Origin: Clavibacter tessellarius
GTDB lineage: Bacteria; Actinomycetota; Actinomycetes; Actinomycetales; Microbacteriaceae
Direction of reading: 5' to 3'
Assembly: GCF_001618005.1 (NCBI RefSeq)
Contig: NZ_LQXA01000049.1
Span: forward strand, 1 to 53,614
DNA: 53,614 bases
Below are positions 8,643 through 15,322 of this stretch, piece by piece. The position numbers and the translations under genes are program-made. Within the stretch, counting starts at the first letter, position 1, and each line of letters opens with the position of its first letter. A model generated the notes under the pieces. It was not told the origin of the DNA. It made no database searches and saw only the letters and a list, made by a program, of their open reading frames with translations.

Positions 8643-9092
8643 TCAGCTGAACGGCGCGGTGGGCACCTGGCACGTCACGGGCTGGCCCGCCGCGGCCGTC
8701 GAGGAGGCGATCTCCTTCACGCCGTCGACGAGGATCCGGCAGGTCAGCGCCTCGCCGTCCCGCGGAGTCGCCTGGACGAAGGCCCAGTCCTCCGCGGTGA
8801 CGACCGTCTCGGCCGACCAGATCGAGCTCGCCGAGTCGTCGCCGGGGGAGAAGGACACGGTGCCGACCTCCTTCACGATCGACGGGTGACCGCGGCGGGC
8901 CGCCTCCGCGTAGGAGACATCCGCGAGCCCGCCGTCCGCCGCCCCCGTCGTGGTCACCTCGTAGGTGATGGCGTAGATGTCGGCCAGGTCGTCGGTGATG
9001 TCGGAGCACGCGGTGAGGGCGAGCGTCGCGGCGCTCACGGTCAGGGCGATGCCGCAGCGCATGGCGGCGCGGCGGGATGCAGCGGGGGTCAT
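8643..9092 (-). CDS. MmpS-like domain lipoprotein
   Basis: 149 residues with an Arg-rich N-terminus, a hydrophobic stretch and the lipobox 'LTAC' (C29), so a lipid-anchored exported protein. The mature part 'ITYEVTTTG' through 'LTCRILVDG' and 'GQPVTCQVP' follows the MmpS-like beta-sandwich pattern of actinobacteria, including two cysteines that could pair. MmpS proteins in mycobacteria assist MmpL exporters; no MmpL gene is nearby, so the partner is unknown. The start follows GAGACT plus 6 nt and there is no ribosome-binding site, which suggests a leaderless transcript. It converges with the SDR gene. Confidence 0.8.
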   Translation of the reverse strand: MTPAASRRAAMRCGIALTVSAATLALTACSDITDDLADIYAITYEVTTTGAADGGLADVSYAEAARRGHPSIVKEVGTVSFSPGDDSASSIWSAETVVTAEDWAFVQATPRDGEALTCRILVDGVKEIASSTAAAGQPVTCQVPTAPFS

Positions 9093-9098
9093 GCGACC

Positions 9099-9104
9099 AG
9101 TCTC
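9099..9104 (-). promoter_or_regulatory. -10 element of a leaderless gene (MmpS-like lipoprotein)
   Basis: On the minus strand GAGACT is followed by 6 nt and then the ATG at 9092. Confidence 0.45.
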
Positions 9105-9174
9105 GCGGGCGCGCGCCGGTGGTCTCGTCCGCCGGGGGTACCGTGATGCCCCGCCGATCGGCACCCGGGGACGA

Positions 9175-9258
9175 CGACCGAGCCGCCTCGCCCGGCAGGC
9201 GACCGAGCCGCCTCGCCCGCAGACGCCGCGGCTGCCGCGGCTGCCGCGGCTGCCGCGG
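9175..9258. repeat. Cluster of direct repeats in an intergenic gap
   Basis: A 20-bp sequence starting CGACCGAGCC occurs at 9175-9194 and again at 9200-9219 (period 25). It is followed by three and a half copies of the 9-mer GCCGCGGCT at 9225-9258. The cluster lies between the MmpS-like gene and the epimerase gene. No convincing coding signal was seen in 9093-9340. Confidence 0.75.
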
Positions 9259-9340
9259 AGAGCGGCACGCCCCAGTCGCGCGACACGCCCGCCACGCGCG
9301 GCCTTCCCGGCCCGCCCTTGCACGCGCGGTGGGCCGGCGC

Positions 9341-10405
9341 TCAGCCGACCGCGGTCCGCAGGGGCGCCGTCGCGAACTCCCGCATGCCCTCCTCGAAGCC
9401 CACCTGCGGCGCCCATCCCAGCTCCGTGCGGAGCCGCTCGGAGGAGGCGGTGATGTGCCGCACGTCGCCGAGCCGGTACTCGCCCGTGGTGACGGGCGCG
9501 GATCCGCCCGCCTCCCACGCGAGCGCCTCCGCCATCTCGCCGATGGTGTGCACGCTGCCGCTGCCCACGTTGAAGGCGCGGAAGGACCCGGCCTCTCGAT
9601 CCGCGGTCCAGGCGAGGGCGGCGAGGTTCGCGCCGGCGACGTCGCGCACGTGCACGAAGTCGCGGCGCTGCCGGCCGTCCTCGAAGACGCGGGGCGCCTC
9701 GCCGCGCGCGAGCGCCGAGCGGAACAGCGACGCGACGCCCGCGTAGGGCGTGTTCTGCGGCATGCCCGGCCCGTACACGTTGTGGTACCGGAGGGCTGCC
9801 GCGCGACCGCCCGTGGCGCGGGTCCAGGAGCTGGCGAGGTTCTCCTGCGCGAGCTTCGTGGTGGCGTAGACGTTGCGCGGATCCAGGGGCACGTCCTCGC
9901 CGATGAGCGCGGGGACGAGCGGCTCGCCCGTGGCGGGATCGACCGGATCGAACATCCCCGCGTCGAGGTCGGCGACGCGGCGCGCGGGCGGGCGCACCGG
10001 GCCGTCTGCGCCCGCGTAGGCGCCCTCGCCGTAGACCACCATGGAGCTCGCGAGCACGAGCCGGTCGACGCCGGCGCGCGTCATGGCGGCGAGCAGCACG
10101 GCGGTGCCGCCGTCGTTCGTGTGCACGTAGTCGGGGGCGTCGAGGAAGTCGACGCCGAGGCCGACCTTGGCGGCCTGGTGGCACACGGCGTCGACGCCGT
10201 CGAGCGCGCGGGCCACCTGGTCCGGATCCGTGACGTCGCCGTGCACGAGCTCCGCCCGCGGGTCGATCTCGGGGGTGCCGCCGTGCACGTCGGCGCGCAG
10301 CGAGTCGAGGATGCGCACGCGGCGCCCCTCCGCCAGGGCGGCCGCGACGACCGTGCCGCCGATGAACCCGGCGCCGCCCGTGACGAGGAGGATCCCGTCG
10401 CTCAC
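9341..10405 (-). CDS. NAD-dependent epimerase/dehydratase (extended SDR)
   Basis: 354 residues. Rossmann motif 'TGGAGFIGG' at 9-17, S120-S121 and the Y180-x3-K184 catalytic pair in 'NVYATTKLAQE', with a C-terminal domain that binds the nucleotide-sugar. The insert 'FDPVDPATGEPLVPALIGED' between the serine and tyrosine resembles dTDP-L-rhamnose 4-epimerase-like members, so a dTDP- or UDP-sugar substrate is likely but unproven. The GTG start at 10405 overlaps the stop of mtnP by 4 nt (GTGA), implying translational coupling with MTA phosphorylase, an unusual pairing. Confidence 0.88.
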   Translation of the reverse strand: MSDGILLVTGGAGFIGGTVVAAALAEGRRVRILDSLRADVHGGTPEIDPRAELVHGDVTDPDQVARALDGVDAVCHQAAKVGLGVDFLDAPDYVHTNDGGTAVLLAAMTRAGVDRLVLASSMVVYGEGAYAGADGPVRPPARRVADLDAGMFDPVDPATGEPLVPALIGEDVPLDPRNVYATTKLAQENLASSWTRATGGRAAALRYHNVYGPGMPQNTPYAGVASLFRSALARGEAPRVFEDGRQRRDFVHVRDVAGANLAALAWTADREAGSFRAFNVGSGSVHTIGEMAEALAWEAGGSAPVTTGEYRLGDVRHITASSERLRTELGWAPQVGFEEGMREFATAPLRTAVG

Positions 10406-11322
10406 GAGCGCGCACCCGTCGCGTCGCCGGCGCCCGAGGCGGGTCGCGCGAGCACGGAGGCGACCGCGTCCCGGTCGATGAGCGGCCGGCCGCGGTAGTC
10501 GGCCGGGATCGCGCGGACGACCGCCTCGATCGCCCGCACGATGCGCGGCTGCGCCTCCCGGAGCCGGGCGAACACCAGCTCGGCGGTGACGGCGTCGCCC
10601 TGCTCGCCGGGGAGGGGCGCGAGGCCCGCATCGGCGTCGGTGACGAACGACAGGTTGACCGTGCCGATGTTGAGCTCGGACGCGAGCACGACCTCCGGGT
10701 ACTGCGTCATGTTGACGATGTGCGCGCCCGCCTGGCGGAACCACAGCGACTCGGCGCGGGTGGAGAAGCGCGGCCCCTGGATCACGACGACCGTGCCGGA
10801 GGTACGGAGCGGCCCCGCGGGATCCGCGCGGTCGCCGCCCTCCAACTCCACGAGCGCGGCGGCGGCGAGGCCGTGCAGCTCGGGGTCGAAGGGATCCGCC
10901 GCGGAGAGGTGCTGCACGACGCCCTGGTCGAAGAAGGTGTCGGGTCGGCCCCACGTGCGGTCGAGCAGCTGGTCCGTGAGCACGAGCGATCCCGGCGGGT
11001 AGTCCGGCGAGACGCCGCCCACCGCGGACGACGACACGATGGCCGTGACGCCGAGAGACGCGAGCGCCCACACGTTCGCCCGGTAGTCGATGAGGTGCGG
11101 CGCGACCGAGTGGTCCGCGCCGTGCCGCGTGAGGAACGCGACGCGCCGCCCGGCCAGCTCGCCCACGGTCACCTCGCTCGAGGTGGGGCCGAACGGCGTC
11201 TCGACGCGGTGGGACTCGCTCGTGGCGGGGTCGAGCAGCGCGTAGAGGCCGGAGCCGCCGATGACGCCGATCTCGGCGCGGGGGGCGGATGCGGCGGGCG
11301 CCGCGGCGGGGGTGTCGGTCAC
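10402..11322 (-). CDS. mtnP: S-methyl-5'-thioadenosine phosphorylase
   Basis: 306 residues, GTG start with AAGGAG seven nt upstream. It cleaves methylthioadenosine with phosphate to adenine and methylthioribose-1-phosphate, the first step of methionine salvage. Family motifs are clear: 'GVIGGSGLY' (19-27), 'FLTRHG' (64-69), 'HLIDYRANVWAL' and 'SSAVGG' for phosphate and ribose binding, and 'NMTQYPEVVLASEL' near the substrate pocket. Length fits MTAP plus a slightly long, Ala/Pro-rich N-terminus. No other salvage genes (mtnA, mtnB and so on) are present; the downstream coupled gene is an epimerase. A promiscuous MTA/purine nucleoside phosphorylase is possible. Confidence 0.93.
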   Translation of the reverse strand: MTDTPAAAPAASAPRAEIGVIGGSGLYALLDPATSESHRVETPFGPTSSEVTVGELAGRRVAFLTRHGADHSVAPHLIDYRANVWALASLGVTAIVSSSAVGGVSPDYPPGSLVLTDQLLDRTWGRPDTFFDQGVVQHLSAADPFDPELHGLAAAALVELEGGDRADPAGPLRTSGTVVVIQGPRFSTRAESLWFRQAGAHIVNMTQYPEVVLASELNIGTVNLSFVTDADAGLAPLPGEQGDAVTAELVFARLREAQPRIVRAIEAVVRAIPADYRGRPLIDRDAVASVLARPASGAGDATGARS

Positions 11323-11419
11323 GTCGTGCTCCTTCGGGTGGGTGGCCAGTCAACCAGGGCGCGGTGGACGCGGGCTCGACCGCATCCGCCGCGCCCCGCT
11401 CGACGCGGACGTGACCCGC

Positions 11420-12193
11420 TCAGTTGAGCGGGCGCGTCCCCTCGGGCAGCGCGCCACCCGCGTACAGGTCCTTCGCCGTGTCCTGCAGTGCCGTGAGCGC
11501 GACCCGCTGGGTCCACGGCCCGTAGGAGATGCGGGCGACGCCCAACTCCTCGAAGCGGGCGGGGGAGAGGGATCCGGGGACGCCGATGACCGTGAGGCGC
11601 TGCGGGCCGAGCGCGTCCACGAGCGTGCGCACCTCGTCCTCGGTGAGCGGGCCGGGCACGAAGACCGACGTGGCGCCGGCGGCCAGGTACGCGCGGCTGC
11701 GCTCGACGGCGTCGGCCAGGATGTCGGACCGGTCGCGGTCCCCGCCCAGCACGTAGGCGTCGGTGCGGGCATTGAGCGCGAACGGGACGCCCTCGGCCTG
11801 CGCGGCGGCGACGGCGGCCTCGACCGCGCGGATCGAGTCGGCGAGGGGGCGCATGCCGTCCTCCAGGTTGGCGCCGACGACGCCCACGCCGACGGCCCGG
11901 CGCACGGTCTCGCCCGCATCGCCGTAGCCCGACTCGAGGTCGGCGGAGACGGGCTGCTCGACGGCGGCGACGATGCGGCCGATCATGTCGAGGTGGAGGT
12001 CGAGCGGGATCCTCTCGCCGTCCTCGTACCCGAAGGTGGCGGCGATGGAGTGGCTCGCGGTGGCGAGCGCCTTCGTCTCGGGCAGCGAGCCGATGGCGGC
12101 GGCCGAGATGGCGTCCCACACGTTCACCACCCGGAGGAGCTCGGGTGCGGTGTGGAGGTCGACGAGGTTCTGCCCGCGGGCGGCGATGGTCAT
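11420..12193 (-). CDS. Isocitrate lyase/PEP mutase family protein
   Basis: 257 residues of the PEP-mutase/isocitrate-lyase TIM-barrel superfamily. 'NVWDAISAAAIGSLPETKAL' starts the barrel, 'VSADLESGYGDAGETVRR' carries the Mg-binding acidic residues, and 'GANLEDGMRPL' follows. The KKCGH-type signature of true isocitrate lyases is absent, so this is the small PEP_mutase group (oxaloacetate decarboxylase, 2-methylisocitrate lyase-like or unknown C-C/P-C lyases). Single gene; the start follows TAGGGT plus 6 nt, indicating a leaderless mRNA. It is divergent from moeA. Confidence 0.85.
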   Translation of the reverse strand: MTIAARGQNLVDLHTAPELLRVVNVWDAISAAAIGSLPETKALATASHSIAATFGYEDGERIPLDLHLDMIGRIVAAVEQPVSADLESGYGDAGETVRRAVGVGVVGANLEDGMRPLADSIRAVEAAVAAAQAEGVPFALNARTDAYVLGGDRDRSDILADAVERSRAYLAAGATSVFVPGPLTEDEVRTLVDALGPQRLTVIGVPGSLSPARFEELGVARISYGPWTQRVALTALQDTAKDLYAGGALPEGTRPLN

Positions 12194-12199
12194 GGTCCG

Positions 12200-12205
12200 A
12201 CCCTA
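12200..12205 (-). promoter_or_regulatory. -10 element of a leaderless gene (PEP mutase family)
   Basis: TAGGGT on the minus strand, 6 nt, then the ATG at 12193. No ribosome-binding site. Confidence 0.6.
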
Positions 12206-12407
12206 GGACGGCCGGGCGGCGCACGGCAGGGGCGGCTTCGGGACCCGGACACGCGCGTACGGCCGGCGCCTGGGGAGGAGCGGCGGACCCATGCGGGGCC
12301 GCAGCTCAGCGCCGGCGACCGGCCGCCGAGCGCACAGCGGCGACGAGCAGCCCCGCCCCGCCGTCACCACGGCGATCATCTGCACGGCGAGCGCCGCCGC
12401 CCCGGGG

Positions 12408-12413
12408 GATGAT
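12408..12413 (+). promoter_or_regulatory. -10 element of leaderless moeA operon
   Basis: GATGAT, 6 nt, then the ATG at 12420. The rest of the 226-nt divergent gap (12194-12419) is G+C-rich without other recognisable sites. Confidence 0.5.
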
Positions 12414-12419
12414 GGGCTC

Positions 12420-13715
12420 ATGACCCCCGACCGCCCCGCGGACCGACGACGCCGCACGGTCGACGAGCACCGATCCGCCGTCGAGGCCCTCCTCGCGCCG
12501 TTCGCCGAGCTGCCGCCCGAGGAGCTGCCGGTCTCCGCCGAGGCGCTCGCGGCGGATCCGCACCGCCACGTCGGCCGCGTCCTCGCCCGCGACGTGGCCA
12601 GCCCCCTCGACCTGCCGCCGTTCCGCAACTCGCAGATGGACGGCTACGCGGTGCGCGCGGCCGACCTCGCGGGCGCGACCGACGCGCGTCCGGCGACGCT
12701 CCGCATCGCCCCGCGCATCCCCGCGGGCGTCGCGCCCGAGCCGCTGGCGCCCGGCACCGCGGCCCCCTGCATGACCGGCGCGCCCGTCCCGCCCGGTGCG
12801 GACGCGGTCGTGCCCATCGAGGCCGCGACGCCCGACCGCTTCGTCGACGAGGGCGCCGCGGACGCGACCGTCTCCTTCACCGCACCCGTGGATCCGGGTG
12901 CGTTCGTCCGCGCGCAGGGCAGCGACCTCGCCGCGGGCGGCGTCCTCGTCGCGGCCGGCACGCGCCTCCTGCCCGCGCACCTCGGAGTCCTCGCGTCCGC
13001 GGGCGTGGCGAGCGTCGCGGTCCGCCGCCGCCCCGTCGTGCTCCTCCTCTCCACCGGTCTCGAGCTGCGCGGCCCCGGCGAGGAGCTCGCGCCCGGGCAG
13101 ATCCACGACGCCAACTCGATCGCGCTCGCCGCGGCCCTGCAGGACGCCGGCGCCGCGGTCCGTCCGCTGCGGGTCGCGTCCGACGACCCCGACCGGGTCC
13201 GCGACGCCCTCCGCGACGCCGCGACCGGCGTCGACCTCCTGATCACGACGGGCGGCGTCAGCGCCGGCGCCTACGAGGTCGTGCGCGACGTGCTCGAGGG
13301 CGGCGGCGTCGAGTTCGCCTCCGTCGCGGTCCAGCCGGGCGGGCCGCAGGGCCTCGGCACGGCCGAGGTCGGCGGCGCGCGGATAACCGTGGTCGCCTTC
13401 CCCGGCAACCCCGTCAGCGCGCTCGTCTCCTTCGAGCTGTTCCTCCGTCCGGTGCTGAGGCGGATCGCCGGCCACGCGCATCCCGACCGCCCGTCCCGCG
13501 AGCTGCCGCTGGCGGAGCCGCTCGACTCGCCCGCCGGCAAGCACCAGGTGCGGCGCGGGCGCCTCGACGCCGACGGACGCGTCGTCGCGGTCGGCGGGCC
13601 CGGATCGCACCTGCTGCACGCGTACGCGACCGCCACCCACCTCGTCCACATCCCTGCGGACGTCGCCCGGCTCGAGGCCGGCGACCCCGTCACCGTCTGG
13701 AGCATCGATGACTGA
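12420..13715 (+). CDS. moeA: Molybdopterin molybdenumtransferase
   Basis: 431 residues. MoeA inserts molybdate into adenylated molybdopterin, the last step of molybdenum-cofactor synthesis. Diagnostic motifs: 'FRNSQMDGYAVRAADL' near residue 65, 'MTGAPVPPGADAVVPIE', 'STGLELRGPGEELAPGQ', 'TTGGVSAGAYEVVRD' (the MPT-binding core) and 'FPGNPVSALVSFELFLRPVL'. All domains of the family are present and length is normal. First gene of a four-gene operon; its stop overlaps moaC by 8 nt. The start is chosen on the leaderless promoter and because the family begins here; upstream in-frame sequence is Arg/Ala-rich. Confidence 0.95.
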   Translation: MTPDRPADRRRRTVDEHRSAVEALLAPFAELPPEELPVSAEALAADPHRHVGRVLARDVASPLDLPPFRNSQMDGYAVRAADLAGATDARPATLRIAPRIPAGVAPEPLAPGTAAPCMTGAPVPPGADAVVPIEAATPDRFVDEGAADATVSFTAPVDPGAFVRAQGSDLAAGGVLVAAGTRLLPAHLGVLASAGVASVAVRRRPVVLLLSTGLELRGPGEELAPGQIHDANSIALAAALQDAGAAVRPLRVASDDPDRVRDALRDAATGVDLLITTGGVSAGAYEVVRDVLEGGGVEFASVAVQPGGPQGLGTAEVGGARITVVAFPGNPVSALVSFELFLRPVLRRIAGHAHPDRPSRELPLAEPLDSPAGKHQVRRGRLDADGRVVAVGGPGSHLLHAYATATHLVHIPADVARLEAGDPVTVWSIDD

Positions 13716-14205
13716 TCCCGCCACGCCGGCCGCCACGCCGTCCCTCACCCACCTGCGGCAGGACGGATCCGCCCACATGGTCGACGTGACCGACAAGGCC
13801 GTCACGAAGCGCCGCGCCGTCGCCCAGGCCGTGCTCGTCACGCGGCCCGAGGTGGTCGCGGCGGTGATCTCCGGCGACCTCCCCAAGGGCGAGGCGGTCG
13901 GCACGGCCCGCATCGCGGGCATCATGGCGGCCAAGCAGACCTCGAGCCTCATCCCGCTCTGCCACCCGCTGCCGATCGGCCGGATCGAGATCGACATCAC
14001 GGGGGCCGACGACCGGCTCACGGTGGTCGCGTCGGTGAGCACCACGGGCGTCACGGGCGTGGAGATGGAGGCGCTCACCGCCGCCTCGGTCGCCGCGCTC
14101 ACGCTCTACGACATGCTCAAGGCCGTCGACGCGCGGGCCGTCATCACCGACGTGCTCGTGCGCGAGAAGCAGGGCGGCAAGTCCGGCGATTGGGAGCGGG
14201 CGTGA
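13708..14205 (+). CDS. moaC: Cyclic pyranopterin monophosphate synthase
   Basis: 165 residues. MoaC converts 3',8-cyclo-7,8-dihydro-GTP to cyclic pyranopterin monophosphate, the first committed step of cofactor synthesis together with MoaA. Motifs: 'MVDVTDKAVTKRRAVA', 'GIMAAKQTSSLIPLCHPLP' with the active-site region, and 'TGVTGVEMEALTAASVAAL' followed by 'YDMLKAVD'. It begins inside the end of moeA (8-nt overlap) and ends overlapping mog, so translation is coupled. Its usual partner moaA is not in the window. Confidence 0.96.
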   Translation: MTDPATPAATPSLTHLRQDGSAHMVDVTDKAVTKRRAVAQAVLVTRPEVVAAVISGDLPKGEAVGTARIAGIMAAKQTSSLIPLCHPLPIGRIEIDITGADDRLTVVASVSTTGVTGVEMEALTAASVAALTLYDMLKAVDARAVITDVLVREKQGGKSGDWERA

Positions 14206-14756
14206 GCGCCGCGGATCCGCGCGGCCGGGCGGTCGTGATCGTCGCCTCCACCCGTGCTGCCGCAGGGGAGTACGAGGACCGCACCGGACCCGTCATCGCC
14301 GCCTGGCTCGCCGAGCGCGGCTTCGAGGTCGTCGGTCCGCTCGTGCGCGCGGACGGACCCGGGGTGGCGTCCGCGCTCGCCGAGGCGGTGGCGGGCGACG
14401 CGCGCGTGATCCTCACCACCGGCGGCACCGGCGTCACGCCCACCGACCGCACGCCCGAGGCGACGCGGCCGCTCCTCGACCTCGAGCTCCCCGGGATCAT
14501 GGAGGAGGCCCGCCGCGTCGGCACGGCCCACACGCCGACGGCCGTACTCACCCGCGGGCACGCGGGCGTCGCGGGCGGCGCGTTCGTGATGAACCTGCCC
14601 GGCTCGCCCGGTGGTGTGCGCGACGGGCTGGGGCTGCTCGACGGGATCCTCGACCACGTGCTCGCGCAGATCCGGGGTTCCGTGCACCCGGCGACGGACG
14701 CGGACGCCGACACGCGACCCGCCGCCGCGTCTGTGGACGCGGGAGCCGCCTCGTGA
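14202..14756 (+). CDS. mog: Molybdopterin adenylyltransferase (MogA/MoaB family)
   Basis: 184 residues, starting at the GTG that overlaps the moaC stop (GTGA). MogA/MoaB adenylates molybdopterin before metal insertion by MoeA. Motifs: 'VVIVASTRAAAGEYEDRTG' (N-terminal strand and D/E residues), 'ILTTGGTGVTPTDRTPEAT' (the conserved TTGGTG with following Thr/Asp) and 'VMNLPGSPGGVRDGL'. The C-terminal 25 residues form an Ala/Asp-rich extension. An upstream in-frame TTG at 14190 is possible but would increase overlap with moaC. Confidence 0.92.
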   Translation: MSAADPRGRAVVIVASTRAAAGEYEDRTGPVIAAWLAERGFEVVGPLVRADGPGVASALAEAVAGDARVILTTGGTGVTPTDRTPEATRPLLDLELPGIMEEARRVGTAHTPTAVLTRGHAGVAGGAFVMNLPGSPGGVRDGLGLLDGILDHVLAQIRGSVHPATDADADTRPAAASVDAGAAS

Positions 14757-15184
14757 CCGCCGACCGCGTGCTCTTCGCCCGCATCGCCGGCGGCGCGATC
14801 CGCGTCGAGGACTGCGCCGACGCCGTCCGGGCCGACGACGCCGGCGCCGTCGTGACCTTCGAGGGCGTCGTGCGCGACCACGACGACGGCCGCGGCGTCC
14901 TCTGGCTCGACTACTCCGCGCATCCGGCCGCCCGCCAGGCGATCCAGCAGGTCGCGCTCGACGTCTCGGCCCGGTACCCCGACGTGCGCATCGCCGTCGA
15001 GCACCGCATCGGCCGCCTCGGCATCGGCGACGTCGCGCTCACCTGCGCCGTCTCCTCCGCGCACCGCGCTGACGCGTTCGCCGCGTGCGGCCTCCTGGTG
15101 GACGAGGTCAAGCAGCGCGTCCCCATCTGGAAGCAGCAGGCCTTCGACGACGGCACGAGCGAGTGGGTGGCGTCGCTGGGCTGA
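14753..15184 (+). CDS. moaE: Molybdopterin synthase catalytic subunit
   Basis: 143 residues, GTG start overlapping mog by 4 nt. MoaE with MoaD-thiocarboxylate adds the dithiolene sulfurs to cyclic pyranopterin. Typical sequence: 'GAVVTFEGVVRDHDDGRGV', 'AVEHRIGRLGIGDVALTCAV', 'AHRADAFAACGLLVDEVK' and 'VPIWKQQAF' with the conserved catalytic lysines. Last gene of the cluster. The sulfur carrier MoaD, MoaA and an MPT-synthase sulfurylase are not in the window and must be elsewhere. Confidence 0.95.
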   Translation: MTADRVLFARIAGGAIRVEDCADAVRADDAGAVVTFEGVVRDHDDGRGVLWLDYSAHPAARQAIQQVALDVSARYPDVRIAVEHRIGRLGIGDVALTCAVSSAHRADAFAACGLLVDEVKQRVPIWKQQAFDDGTSEWVASLG

Positions 15185-15283
15185 GCCGCGTCCGGGTGGG
15201 CATGTGGACAGACGCGCGCGGCGCCGACCCGGTGTCCTAGGTTCCGGTCATCGGCGCTCGCCGACCCGACCGGAGGGCACCTC

Positions 15284-15322
15284 GTGCGGCGGAGCGGATC
15301 GTCCTCCCCCACAGCCCGATGA
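15284..15322 (+). CDS. Possible 12-codon leader peptide ORF before the membrane protein gene
   Basis: GTG at 15284 is preceded by CGGAGGG at good spacing, better than anything before the next start. It encodes 12 residues (MRRSGSSSPTAR), and its TGA overlaps the ATG at 15319 (ATGA). It may be a leader that hands ribosomes to the downstream gene. Alternatively the GTG is the true start of the next gene and a one- or two-base sequence error or frameshift intervenes near the CCCCC run. A possible -10 TAGGTT lies at 15238-15243. Confidence 0.35.
   Translation: MRRSGSSSPTAR

Noticed and set aside
9089-9295. 68-codon minus-strand frame over the repeat cluster, encoding a poly-Ala run
   Set aside because: The product only reflects the 9-mer repeat, with no ribosome-binding site and no conserved pattern.
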